DNA from: JAAYDK01 sp964543935
GTDB lineage: Bacteria; Spirochaetota; Spirochaetia; Sphaerochaetales; Sphaerochaetaceae
Direction: 5' to 3'
DNA: 64,000 nt
Assembly: GCA_964543935.1 (NCBI GenBank)
Contig: CAZJAK010000003.1
Coordinates: forward strand, 1-64,000
Below, in pieces: positions 51,752-60,710 of the stretch. A program made the position numbers and the translations under genes. The first letter of the stretch is position 1. Each line of letters starts with the position of its first letter. The notes beneath the pieces are model-generated. The model searched no databases. It had not been told where the DNA came from and worked only from the letters and a program-made list of their open reading frames with translations.

Positions 51752-52669
51752 TTAGACGATCGGTTTGACGTTTGCCAACGGTTTGACTGCTCGGGCTTCG
51801 ATGTAGCCCCGGTAACCCATCGGAGCCAACTGGAAACGGGGAGATTCCTCGTCAGCCCATTGGAATCCGTACAGGGCCGGATCGAAGCTTTTCATCACTC
51901 CCCACACGTCGGTGATGGCTGCCTCAAACCGCTCCTCTTCGAATGGAGGTCCTTGGAACACCATGAAGGCCCCTGCCGGCATAGCCATCAGGGAGAATCC
52001 TTCGGGGACCTCCCCGGTGAAACTTGAGGCCACTTCAACTCCCTGGGCATACTCCCCCGTCCCGGCTGGCCGCAACCGTTCGGGAAACCATAAACCGACC
52101 GGCTCGTAGAGCGCCTCCTTCACTGCCGCCAAGATGTCCCACACGCCACAACCATTCTCTTCGCAATACTCGAAGTAGTGGCTGGCCCGCTTGGCGAACT
52201 TCACGATGAGCTTACGTTCAGGCCGTTGGACTACCTGGACAAACACCGTCATGGGTTTCTGATCAGAATTCATGACTTCTCCCCTTTGTATGGATTTCCA
52301 TCGCTTCCGCAACTGCGGAGGGAGGAATACGGGCACTGGCTGCCCTTCTTGCCTGAAACGGCTTGGACTCATTCCGAATTCGCGCGAGAATGCCCGCGTG
52401 AATCCTTCGTGCGAATCGAAGGTGAAGTCGAAGGCGACATCGACGATTTTCACAGCGCTGTCGCCTAACCGTCGGGCCGCTTCGGTCAAGCGCATCCGCC
52501 GGATGTAGGTGAACGGCGCAAGACCCAAACGTTCCTTGAACAGTCGGGCGCAATGCCACGGCGAGTATTGTCCCGCGTCGGCCAGGTCTCGTAACGTGAT
52601 GACCTGGTCGAGATGGGACTCGATGTAGGCCACCATGCGTGAGACCACCCTGTCATGGACATCTTCCAC
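51752..52669 (-). CDS. AraC-type regulator with GyrI-like effector domain
   Basis: 305 residues. The N-terminal pair of helix-turn-helix motifs (ITLRDLADAGQYSPWHCARLFKERLG and KIVDVAFDFTFDSHEGFTRAFSREFGMSP) is followed by a C-terminal GyrI-like small-molecule-binding domain (about residues 140-290), the layout of Rob and multidrug-binding regulators. GTG 52669 is preferred because GGAGG lies five bases upstream, and ATG 52681 would add four residues. It follows the epmB-like gene by 37 bases on the same strand. Targets unknown. Confidence 0.88.
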   Translation of the reverse strand: MEDVHDRVVSRMVAYIESHLDQVITLRDLADAGQYSPWHCARLFKERLGLAPFTYIRRMRLTEAARRLGDSAVKIVDVAFDFTFDSHEGFTRAFSREFGMSPSRFRQEGQPVPVFLPPQLRKRWKSIQRGEVMNSDQKPMTVFVQVVQRPERKLIVKFAKRASHYFEYCEENGCGVWDILAAVKEALYEPVGLWFPERLRPAGTGEYAQGVEVASSFTGEVPEGFSLMAMPAGAFMVFQGPPFEEERFEAAITDVWGVMKSFDPALYGFQWADEESPRFQLAPMGYRGYIEARAVKPLANVKPIV

Positions 52670-52706
52670 GTGTTCCTCCATCGCTACAGTAACGCACTGC
52701 ACCCTT

Positions 52707-53807
52707 TTATGCTTGACTGTCCTTGCTCAGTTGCACTGGCGGATCATCGTAGGTGCGTATCGAGCCGTCGACAGTCTTGAACATCCAAGCCCCCCGTGAA
52801 TCTCGGCCTACCATATAATGCCGTCCAAGAGGAACCTTGCCGCCCCCTTGTGGCAGGTCTACGGCATAGACCGGCATGGCCAACCCCGACAGGCGGCGGC
52901 GCAACTCTTCTTCCAAGCGCAAACCTTCCTCAATCGGCACGCGCAGGTGGGCAGTCCCACCAACTAGGTCCCCTTGGAAGAGGTAATAGGGTTTGACTCT
53001 GATCGAAACCAGTCGTTCCATCAGGGCGGCCAATACATCCGCATCATCGTTGACGCCCTTGAGCAGGACAGTCTGGTTCATAGCCGGTATTCCCGCATCG
53101 ATGAAACGCGCTACGGCTTCGCTGCTTTGGCATGTAATTTCCCGAGGATGGTTGAATTGGGTGAACAGGTAGAACGGGGCGCTCCGGTAGCGCCCGAGCA
53201 TCGTGATCAAGGCTTCGGTCACCCGTGACGGAAGGGTCACCGGGATACGGGTGCAGATGCGGATGACCAGATCGGGTCTGACTTCACGAAAGCGAGCGAT
53301 CATCCGTTCCAGATTCGAATCGGATAGGGTCAACGGATCACCCCCGGTCAACAATAGTTCCTTGATCCCGGCATGGAAACCGACGTACTGCACGGCTGCT
53401 TCGAGTTCAGCTTCGCTCGCTGGACCCGTACTGCCTCCGGAGAACCGGCGGCGAAAGCAATGGCGGCAGTAAGTGGCGCAGATATCGGTGACCAAGAATG
53501 CCGCCCTGCTTGCATAGCGGTGAATCAACCGCGCAGTGGCCGAATGGCTCACTTCCGCCAAGGGATCGGTCGATTCCGAAGTGTACGAAACCAACTCCTC
53601 GACAGACGGCACTACTTGACGCCGGATCGGATCGCGTTCATCGGCCGCATCGATGAGGGAAAAATAATAAGGACTGATCAACACGGGCAATGTCGCATCG
53701 GTCTCGTGCCAAGCACGTTCCTGTCCGGTCAGTTCCAAGCGCTCGCTCAACGAACGCATCGAGCCAATCGCAGCACTCCCATCGGGAAGGTCATCATTCA
53801 CATCCAT
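52707..53807 (-). CDS. epmB: EpmB-like lysine 2,3-aminomutase (radical SAM)
   Basis: 366 residues with the radical SAM cluster motif CATYCRHC (Cys 110, 114, 117), the SAM-binding LLTGGDPL, and a Gly-rich PQGGGKVPL containing the probable PLP lysine. It lacks the longer C-terminus of catabolic lysine aminomutases (about 416 residues), as EpmB does (342 in E. coli). With epmA and efp nearby it most likely makes beta-lysine for EF-P, but a catabolic role is not excluded. No Shine-Dalgarno sequence precedes the chosen ATG. Confidence 0.85.
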   Translation of the reverse strand: MDVNDDLPDGSAAIGSMRSLSERLELTGQERAWHETDATLPVLISPYYFSLIDAADERDPIRRQVVPSVEELVSYTSESTDPLAEVSHSATARLIHRYASRAAFLVTDICATYCRHCFRRRFSGGSTGPASEAELEAAVQYVGFHAGIKELLLTGGDPLTLSDSNLERMIARFREVRPDLVIRICTRIPVTLPSRVTEALITMLGRYRSAPFYLFTQFNHPREITCQSSEAVARFIDAGIPAMNQTVLLKGVNDDADVLAALMERLVSIRVKPYYLFQGDLVGGTAHLRVPIEEGLRLEEELRRRLSGLAMPVYAVDLPQGGGKVPLGRHYMVGRDSRGAWMFKTVDGSIRTYDDPPVQLSKDSQA

Positions 53808-53865
53808 GAGGATGATGTACCAGATATCGCCACAAGAGTCCAGTTTGCACAGGCACGCTTATTGT

Positions 53866-53894
53866 TTGCACGTCAGTCGAATTGCTGGTACACT
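53866..53894 (+). promoter_or_regulatory. Promoter of the MFS transporter gene
   Basis: TTGCAC (53866-53871), 17 bases, TACACT (53889-53894), about 39 bases before ATG 53933. Confidence 0.5.
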
Positions 53895-53932
53895 CTCTCA
53901 AAGAAGACACACGAGAGCGAAGCGAGGAGCAT

Positions 53933-55270
53933 ATGGCTGGCACACATGAACGGAAAAGCATGAAAGGCTACTATCTCACCACATTCCTGATCGGTCTGGG
54001 TTTTTTCACGATGGGATTGATGGATCCCCTCTACGACACCTACGTTCCCAAGTTCTTGGAACGGTACATCGAGCAAAAGTCGTTGATCGGCACGATCATG
54101 ACGCTGGACAACATCTTCGCCATTTTCCTGATCCCGGTTTTCGCCGCCCTATCCGACAGAACCCGCACCCGCATAGGCCGTCGGATGCCCTTCATCATCA
54201 CATTGCTGCCGTTGAGCGCGATCGCTTTCGGTTTGATACCATTCACCGCCCTGAACTCATTGATCCTGCTTATCCTGATGGTGTTCGGCTTGAACATCTT
54301 CAAGCAATCGGTCCGCGGTCCGGTCGTCGCCCTGATGCCCGACATCATCCCCGGCGAAATCCGTTCGGAAGCCAACGGTGTGATCAACACGATGGGGGGC
54401 ATCGCTACGATCGTGGGCACCCTGTTCTTGGCCCGCTTGATGAACGTCAAGCTCGACCTGCCCAAGTACGGACCGACCGATAGCATCTTGGCATTCCCTG
54501 TGGCCAGTGTGTTGGTCGTGGTAGCCGTCATCCTGCTGTTTTTGTTCGTCAAAGAGAAAAACGCCAACTACAGCGAGAAGGCAGCTAAAGAGCGGGTCCC
54601 CATCATCAAGTCGTTGAAGATGATTTTCGGGGAGAAGGACAAGAGCGCCTTTTTCGTGTTGTTGTCGTTGTTGTTCTGGTTCATCGGGTATCAAGGAGTG
54701 CTGCCGTTTGTGGGCTTGTATTCCAAAAACATCCTCAGGACATCGCCCGCCAATGAAGCCTTGGCAGCCGGCATGGTGGGAGTATCTTATGCAATTTTTG
54801 CCATCCCCAGCGGCATCGTCGCCCACAAGATCGGACGACGCAAGACCATCAGGGGTGCTTTGATCGGGATCATGACAGTCTTGGTGCTCATCTTCGCCCA
54901 CAATGTGTTCATGACAAACCCGGAGGCGACCCCGGCCGGCAGCTACGCCCCGATGGACATCACCTTGATCTCGTTCTGGCTGCTCATGTTCGTGTTCGGA
55001 ACCTTCTGGGTGACGGTAATCACCAACTCGTTTCCGATGCTGTGGCAAATGGCCGACTACGCCAACATGGGCATCTATACCGGCTTGTATTACTTCTTCT
55101 CACAATTGGCCTCGATCATTGCTCCACCGATCACGGGTGCGTTGATCGATACCTTCGGATACGGCACACTGTTCCTCTTTGCGGCAGCCTGCATGCTGGT
55201 GGCCTTCTTCTTGATGTCGAAAGTGACCCGTGGCGAACCCAAGGACGATGCCGCTCCTGTGGCTTCCTGA
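53933..55270 (+). CDS. MFS transporter, sugar/cation symporter type
   Basis: 445 residues with twelve membrane helices. The cytoplasmic loop 2-3 motif SDRTRTRIGRRMPF is characteristic of the GPH/SLC45-like sugar-cation symporters, and ALMPDIIPGEIRSEANGV is the matching loop 4-5. A central charged loop (VKEKNANYSEKAAKERVP) separates the halves. ATG 53933 with GAGG five bases upstream. The substrate is probably a sugar or disaccharide, unassigned. A strong terminator follows. Confidence 0.88.
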   Translation: MAGTHERKSMKGYYLTTFLIGLGFFTMGLMDPLYDTYVPKFLERYIEQKSLIGTIMTLDNIFAIFLIPVFAALSDRTRTRIGRRMPFIITLLPLSAIAFGLIPFTALNSLILLILMVFGLNIFKQSVRGPVVALMPDIIPGEIRSEANGVINTMGGIATIVGTLFLARLMNVKLDLPKYGPTDSILAFPVASVLVVVAVILLFLFVKEKNANYSEKAAKERVPIIKSLKMIFGEKDKSAFFVLLSLLFWFIGYQGVLPFVGLYSKNILRTSPANEALAAGMVGVSYAIFAIPSGIVAHKIGRRKTIRGALIGIMTVLVLIFAHNVFMTNPEATPAGSYAPMDITLISFWLLMFVFGTFWVTVITNSFPMLWQMADYANMGIYTGLYYFFSQLASIIAPPITGALIDTFGYGTLFLFAAACMLVAFFLMSKVTRGEPKDDAAPVAS

Positions 55271-55291
55271 AAAGCACATCCTAAAACACCA

Positions 55292-55325
55292 ACCGCCATG
55301 GATTTGCTGTCCATGGCGGTTTTTC
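55292..55325 (+). terminator. Intrinsic terminator after the MFS gene
   Basis: ACCGCCATGGA (55292-55302), a seven-base loop, TCCATGGCGGT (55310-55320), a perfect 11-base stem followed by TTTTCTT. Confidence 0.9.
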
Positions 55326-55337
55326 TTGCTCGGTCGA

Positions 55338-56546
55338 TCATTCCCAAACAGGGATGCTGAGTTGCGAAAGTATCTTGTCGACAGCCTCTTGGCGCAATTG
55401 CGCAGCGGTGTCGAGATAACTGACCGGATCGAAATAGAGCGGGGTCTCGCTTGGTGCCACCGGCTCCGGGGTGCTCCATAACGGCGAAAGCTCGTCACTT
55501 GCTTCTCCAGACACCTTGCCCTGAGTCTTAGCAACCCCAGCTAATTGCGCAGCCAAGGCAGACAGCGGTGTGACGCGTGGGTACAACCTCGATTCTGGTA
55601 CGAAGGCCTTGGGAACCTCAGCAACAACCGGAATCTCAACGGGTTGTGGTTCAATGACCGGTTGCTCCACTTTTTTTGGAACAGCGGCACTGAGTTTCTC
55701 AAGCAACGAAGCCAGGGGCTCAGTCTTTGGATACAAGGTCGACTTCGCAACGAACGGCTCTACTTCAGGGGCTGCCGGAACCACTTCGGCTACTACCACT
55801 GGTTCAGCTACGACCGCAATGGGTTCAGCCGCCACGATGACTTCACTGACAACCGGTTGGGGAGCCTTCTTGGGAACAGCGGCAGACAATTTGCGTATCA
55901 ACGAGGCCAGGGGTTCAAGCCGAGGATACAAGGTGGACTTCGGTACAAAAGCCGCCACGACAGCGACGGTCTCAACCGCGGGAGGAGCGATGATTGGCTC
56001 GGCGACTGGGACGCTTTCCACCACCGGTGGGGCTGGCGGGACTTCCGCCAAAGCAGGTTGTACTTCAACCACAGGTTGGGCCATAGGCACTTGTGCAACG
56101 ACTGTGGGCTCTTCGATGACTTCCGCTTTGGCTATGGGTGTTGCGGGTTCTGCTCCAACGACCGGTTGGGCTGGAGGAGCGACTGTTTCAACTACCGGTG
56201 GTTCTGGTTGCACGGGAAGCGGTTGTTGTGGTTCGACAACGTTGACAGTCGGGACGAAAACGGGTTGGGATACTACTGTCGGTTCAGGTAGTGCTTGTTG
56301 GATGATACTCGCTGGAGGTGCCGGTGGTTGTTTTGTCTCGACTGGCACGGGTGCGCTTGAAATGACAGCTTCTGGAGTCGGGGCGACGGTAGGTTGTTCA
56401 GTAACGACAGGCTCTTGGGGAACGGCAGCCACTTGGAAACGCGCTGCTAATTGCTCCTTAGGACGGAAATAGATGATTCCAGCGAAGGAGAAGAGTGTCA
56501 AGGCGATTGAAATTCCGAGAAATATGGGCAATAGCGTTCTTTTCAT
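55338..56546 (-). CDS. Membrane-anchored Pro/Val-rich protein with threefold LYP repeat
   Basis: 402 residues starting MKRTLLPIFLGISIALTLFSF, an uncleaved signal anchor. Residues about 35-200 are Pro/Val/Glu-rich and low in complexity. Then a motif occurs three times: FVPKSTLYPRLEPLASLIRK, FVAKSTLYPKTEPLASLLEK and FVPESRLYPRVTPLSALAAQ, the first two followed by LSAAVPKK. A C-terminal helix (YLDTAAQLRQEAVDKILSQL) ends the protein. No family was recognised. The Pro-rich part looks like a periplasm-spanning stalk similar in style to TonB. It follows coaE on the same strand. Confidence 0.7.
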   Translation of the reverse strand: MKRTLLPIFLGISIALTLFSFAGIIYFRPKEQLAARFQVAAVPQEPVVTEQPTVAPTPEAVISSAPVPVETKQPPAPPASIIQQALPEPTVVSQPVFVPTVNVVEPQQPLPVQPEPPVVETVAPPAQPVVGAEPATPIAKAEVIEEPTVVAQVPMAQPVVEVQPALAEVPPAPPVVESVPVAEPIIAPPAVETVAVVAAFVPKSTLYPRLEPLASLIRKLSAAVPKKAPQPVVSEVIVAAEPIAVVAEPVVVAEVVPAAPEVEPFVAKSTLYPKTEPLASLLEKLSAAVPKKVEQPVIEPQPVEIPVVAEVPKAFVPESRLYPRVTPLSALAAQLAGVAKTQGKVSGEASDELSPLWSTPEPVAPSETPLYFDPVSYLDTAAQLRQEAVDKILSQLSIPVWE

Positions 56547-56561
56547 GCAACAATCCACATC

Positions 56562-57173
56562 CTATTCAGCCGACCCATCGCGACATACACCTATAGTAGC
56601 GCACAATGCGCGTACTTGTCGATGAATAATTCCCAAGCTACCGCCATTACTCATAACGTACACATCGGGATTTCCATCGACAAGTGCAGGTTTGATATCC
56701 TTTTGCGACTGCATCCTGCGGATGAACGAACACAAAGTCGAGCCGTCCCGACGGCGGGAACGCAGGTAACGCACTAGCGTGCAGGCATGTACGAAGCATA
56801 CCACATCGCACAGGACATCCAACCGCATGCGGTGCAACAAGGCGGCATTCAGCACTACCGCACAAGCTCCTTGGGAGCGGAACTTCTCTATTTCCTGCAA
56901 GCACTTTTGTTTCATCAGCGGGTGCAAAATGGCTTCAAGATCGGCCAATGAGGAATTGCCGAACACCACCGCTCCCAACCGTTTGCGGTCGATCGATCCA
57001 TCTGCAGCCACGATGTCTGCTCCGAAGCGGGCAATAACCTGTGCGGAAGCTTGATCAAGCACCTCATGCCCGAGCGCATCGACATCGATGACCGGGCAAC
57101 CCAACTCGGCAAAGACCTTGGCGTATTCGTTCTTGCCTGAACAATAGGGTCCGGTCAAGCCTATGGTTCTCAA
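56562..57173 (-). CDS. coaE: Dephospho-CoA kinase
   Basis: Last step of CoA synthesis. 203 residues from TTG 57173 (MRTIGLTGPYCSGKNEYAK), which overlaps the polA stop as TTGA, with a G-run upstream as ribosome site. VIDVDALGHEVL and FVHACTLVRYLRSRRRDG fit the CoaE fold. The P-loop reads GPYCSGKN, with Asn where Ser or Thr normally coordinates magnesium. The C-terminus SNGGSLGIIHRQVRAL is typical of CoaE. Confidence 0.88.
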   Translation of the reverse strand: MRTIGLTGPYCSGKNEYAKVFAELGCPVIDVDALGHEVLDQASAQVIARFGADIVAADGSIDRKRLGAVVFGNSSLADLEAILHPLMKQKCLQEIEKFRSQGACAVVLNAALLHRMRLDVLCDVVCFVHACTLVRYLRSRRRDGSTLCSFIRRMQSQKDIKPALVDGNPDVYVMSNGGSLGIIHRQVRALCATIGVCRDGSAE

Positions 57174-59932
57174 TCCAATTCCCCCCAATCATGGCCTACC
57201 GCCAGGCCCACCCTGAGGGGAACCGACAACTCGACAGCATGTTCCATCTCATGGCGCACAAGCAATTGCATCGCAGCGATATCTTGCTCTGGCACCTCGA
57301 AAATCAGTTCATCATGGACTTGCAACAACATGGTGGAACGTTGGTGCTCCTGGTGCATCCTTCGCGAGACCTTGAGCATGGCCATCTTCATGATGTCGGC
57401 AGCGGTCCCTTGGATGACGGTATTGACTACGATACGTTGAGCCGCGGCCTTCTCGGTCCGGTTGCGGCTGGTAATCTCAGGTACTTCACGCTCACGCCCG
57501 AACAAGGTGGCCACCTTGCCCGACTGTTCGGCCTGCGCTTGAACCCGTTGGATGAAGGCTTGCACTCCGTTGAAGCGGGTAAAATAATCGTCGATGAATT
57601 TCTGGGCTGCTCTTTGCGGAATCTGCAACTCATTGGCCAGCCGGAAAGCCGACATGCCGTACATCACCCCGAAGTTGATCGTCTTGGCCATCCGGCGTTG
57701 TTCCGAAGTGACCAAGTCGGGATGGATGTCGAACACCAAGGCGGCTGTATGGCGGTGGATGTCCTGTCCGTGCATGAAGGCCTCTTTCAAAGCCTTGTCA
57801 TCGGCCATGTGGGCCAAGACCACCAATTCGATTTGCGAATAGTCTGCCGACAGGAAGACATGGCCGTCACCGGCCGTGAAAGCCGAGCGGATCCGTTTGC
57901 CGTCATCACTGCGGATGGGGATGTTCTGGAGGTTGGGATTACGGCTGGAAAGCCGTCCGGTGGCCGTCCCGGTCTGAACGAAGGAAGTGTGGACCCGCTT
58001 TGTGCGTTTGTCCACCATCAGCGGCAACGAGTCGATGTAGGTGTTTTTCAACTTGACCAAAGCCCGGTTCTGTAAAATCAGGCGGGGTACTTCGTCGAGG
58101 TGGGCTAACTGCTCGAGCGTCTCGGTGTCGGTGGAGAATCCTGTTTTGTTCTTCTTACCGGCCGGCAAGCCCCGTTGTACGAACAAGACCTCCTGCAGCT
58201 GTTTGGTGGAGTTAATGTTGAACTCCTTGCCGCACAACCGGTATATCTGCTGCTCGATTGCAGAGACGCGCTCGATCACCTCATGGTCGAATTGGACAAG
58301 CTTGGAGACATCCAAAGAGACCCCTGCCAGTTCCATGTCGGCCAAGATTTTCACCAACGGCATCTCAAGGTCATGGAACAACCGCTCGAAACCCCGACTC
58401 TTCAAGGCTTCACCAAAGATCAAGTGCAACCTCCAGGTGATGTCGGCATCCTCCGCGGCATAACGCACGGCAGCTTCCAAAGGCACATCGGAGAACAGAC
58501 CGTCTTTGGTGGTGACCACCTCATCGAAATGGATTGTCCGGTAACCGTCCAGATGGCGTTGGGCCAAATGGTCGAGATTGTAGGAACCCGAAGCTGCATC
58601 GAGCAACCAAGCGGCAATCATGGTGTCGAACCATGGCTGGATGCCGCAGATGCCCCACCGATACATGATTTTATAATCGTATTTGATGTTCTGGCCGACC
58701 AATTTGATCTGTGCATCGACAATGCAGTGCTTGAGCAACTCGCGCACTTGATCGGCAGGTAGCACAGATTCACCACCAGCGCGCAACGGGACATACCACG
58801 CTTCGAACGGACGGTTGGTAAATGAAAACCCAACTGGTTCGGCATTCATCTCGTCAATCCCAGTGGTCTCGAAATCCAACGCCATGCAACCACTTCGGGC
58901 CATTTCCTCAAGCAACCGCTCCAACTCCCCCAGGTCGGTCACCGCGTGGTAGACGCCTTTGCCCGACATCGGTGCATGGTGAGCGGGAGATTCGGCAACC
59001 GGTTGCACTGGCGCAGGTACGACATCAGTCGGGCCGGACATCTGTTTGACAATGGAGACGAGCGAGCGCGCCTGAGCCCGCTCCATGTAGGGGATGGCTT
59101 TATTCCAATCGACCGTCTTGAGACTGAAGTCGAGCTGGTCGAATTCCTCGACTGTCAGGACATCGGAGCGAAGCCGGACAAGGTCTTGACTCAGGAAAGC
59201 CAAATCGTGCGAAGTACGCAATTTTTGAGCTACTCCAGCAGGACATGCATCGATATGCTGGTAGATGTGTTCAAGGCTGCCAAAATCTTGCAATAATTTG
59301 ACAGCCCCTTTCGGGCCGATACCGGCCACGCCCGGGACATTGTCCGAGCTGTCTCCGATCAAGGCCAGATAATCGACAATCAGTTCAGGGGCCACCCCGA
59401 ATTCTTCCAGAACCTCGGTTGGGGTGGTCAACCGGTATTCATTCTCACCTTTCTTGGGTGGACGCAGGGCGGACACATGCTCACCGACAAGTTGCAAAAG
59501 GTCTTTGTCGCCAGTGACCATCACGGTGTCCAAACCTTTTTCGGCTGCTCGGGCGGCCAACGATGCGATTACGTCATCGGCTTCCCAGCCATCCTTGCCC
59601 ACTTGCGGCACTCCGGCAGCAGCGAGTGTTTCAAGGATCATGGGCACTTGGGCATGGAGGTCTTCCGGAGCACTCTCCCGGTTGGCTTTATAGTCGGGAT
59701 ACAAGACATGGCGGAAGGTGGGCGCTGCGGTATCCATCGCCACGGCCAGATGATCGGGAGCATATTGCCGCACCAACATCAGCAAGGTGTTGAAAAACCC
59801 GAAAAAAGCCGAGACGTTATGACCTTCCTTGTCGCGCAGCGGCCGGTTGATGAAGGCGAAATAGGAGCGGTACACCAAGCTGTAGCCGTCTATGATATAG
59901 AGTTTTGGGCGTCTTTCCATAACTTCAGGCAT
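57170..59932 (-). CDS. polA: DNA polymerase I
   Basis: 920 residues with three parts. The 5' nuclease domain starts LYIIDGYSLVYRSYFAF and includes GWEADDVIASLA. The 3'-5' exonuclease domain has MALDFETTG, GQNIKYDYKIM and YAAEDADIT, so proofreading residues appear intact. The polymerase domain has SADYSQIELVVLAHM, RRMAKTINFGVMYGM and LQVHDELIFEVPE. ATG 59932 has CAGGAG six bases upstream and overlaps the preceding gene's end by eight bases. Confidence 0.97.
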   Translation of the reverse strand: MPEVMERRPKLYIIDGYSLVYRSYFAFINRPLRDKEGHNVSAFFGFFNTLLMLVRQYAPDHLAVAMDTAAPTFRHVLYPDYKANRESAPEDLHAQVPMILETLAAAGVPQVGKDGWEADDVIASLAARAAEKGLDTVMVTGDKDLLQLVGEHVSALRPPKKGENEYRLTTPTEVLEEFGVAPELIVDYLALIGDSSDNVPGVAGIGPKGAVKLLQDFGSLEHIYQHIDACPAGVAQKLRTSHDLAFLSQDLVRLRSDVLTVEEFDQLDFSLKTVDWNKAIPYMERAQARSLVSIVKQMSGPTDVVPAPVQPVAESPAHHAPMSGKGVYHAVTDLGELERLLEEMARSGCMALDFETTGIDEMNAEPVGFSFTNRPFEAWYVPLRAGGESVLPADQVRELLKHCIVDAQIKLVGQNIKYDYKIMYRWGICGIQPWFDTMIAAWLLDAASGSYNLDHLAQRHLDGYRTIHFDEVVTTKDGLFSDVPLEAAVRYAAEDADITWRLHLIFGEALKSRGFERLFHDLEMPLVKILADMELAGVSLDVSKLVQFDHEVIERVSAIEQQIYRLCGKEFNINSTKQLQEVLFVQRGLPAGKKNKTGFSTDTETLEQLAHLDEVPRLILQNRALVKLKNTYIDSLPLMVDKRTKRVHTSFVQTGTATGRLSSRNPNLQNIPIRSDDGKRIRSAFTAGDGHVFLSADYSQIELVVLAHMADDKALKEAFMHGQDIHRHTAALVFDIHPDLVTSEQRRMAKTINFGVMYGMSAFRLANELQIPQRAAQKFIDDYFTRFNGVQAFIQRVQAQAEQSGKVATLFGREREVPEITSRNRTEKAAAQRIVVNTVIQGTAADIMKMAMLKVSRRMHQEHQRSTMLLQVHDELIFEVPEQDIAAMQLLVRHEMEHAVELSVPLRVGLAVGHDWGELD

Positions 59933-60710
59933 GGTCGGCTCCTGATTTGTCCTCATCGAACTCGATTGTCATGCCGTCGTAGGCCGGTTCGAACCCCGAC
60001 GGCAATTCTGCTGCCAAAGCAGCATGGGAAATCCGGTGGGTCATATGGGTGAAACATACCCGTCGGGCGCCGAGGCGTCTTCCCGCCTCGATGGCCTCGT
60101 CGATATTCATGTGGGTCGGGTGGGGAGCTTTACGCAAAGCATCGATGATGATCGTGTCGACCCCTGCCAGCAACCCATAACCTTCCTGTGATATCGTTTT
60201 GCAATCTGTCAAATAGGCGAACGATCCGATACGGTATCCATACACGCTGCGACACCCATGTTCCATAGGAACAGGAAGGACATGAAACGGCCCCACCCAC
60301 ACCCCGTCGGCGGTAATGGATTTCAGAATCAATTGCGGGAGCCCTCCCCGCCAAGGATTCTCACCAACCGCATAGGGAAACCGCTTGGCGATGTCTTCCA
60401 ACACTTGGGCAGGACCATACACAGTCAACGGATGTTGCTCAGAAAACACCCGCAAGTCGTCGATTCCGTTGAGATGGTCGGCATGGTTGTGGGTATAGAA
60501 CACCGCATCGATGCGCTTGATACCGGCCCGGATGGCCTGCAACCTGAATTCGGGACCGGTATCGATCACTACCGAACAATCACCGCTATGGATCCAAGCG
60601 GAGGAGCGCATCCGCTTGTCCCGCGGATCGTCCGAACGACACACCGGGCAATCACACCCGATTTTCGGAACCCCGTGTGAAGTCCCGGTCCCGAGCAATT
60701 CGACAATCAT
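59925..60710 (-). CDS. MBL-fold metal-dependent hydrolase (PhnP-like)
   Basis: 261 residues. ELLGTGTSHGVPKIGCDCPVCRS at the N-terminus carries Cys residues like the structural zinc site of PhnP. The metal site is THNHADHLNG, later ligands are in LTDCKT, and His residues occur in FTHMTHRIS. PhnP hydrolyses 2',3'-cyclic nucleotides and cyclic ribose phosphate. No phosphonate genes are nearby, so the substrate here is open. It overlaps polA by eight bases and starts beside the stop of the upstream membrane protein. Confidence 0.85.
   Translation of the reverse strand: MIVELLGTGTSHGVPKIGCDCPVCRSDDPRDKRMRSSAWIHSGDCSVVIDTGPEFRLQAIRAGIKRIDAVFYTHNHADHLNGIDDLRVFSEQHPLTVYGPAQVLEDIAKRFPYAVGENPWRGGLPQLILKSITADGVWVGPFHVLPVPMEHGCRSVYGYRIGSFAYLTDCKTISQEGYGLLAGVDTIIIDALRKAPHPTHMNIDEAIEAGRRLGARRVCFTHMTHRISHAALAAELPSGFEPAYDGMTIEFDEDKSGADHA

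Noticed and set aside
53808..53890. Leaderless promoter for the epmB-like gene
   Set aside because: TGGACT, 17 bases, TACATC, six bases, ATG can be drawn, but the -10 lacks its final T and matches only three positions, so it is too weak to list.
55545..56472. Plus-strand ORFs of 248 and 300 codons, one Thr/Gly-rich
   Set aside because: They mirror the repetitive Pro/Val coding of the minus-strand protein, which has a signal anchor and ordered repeats. The plus-strand versions lack start signals.
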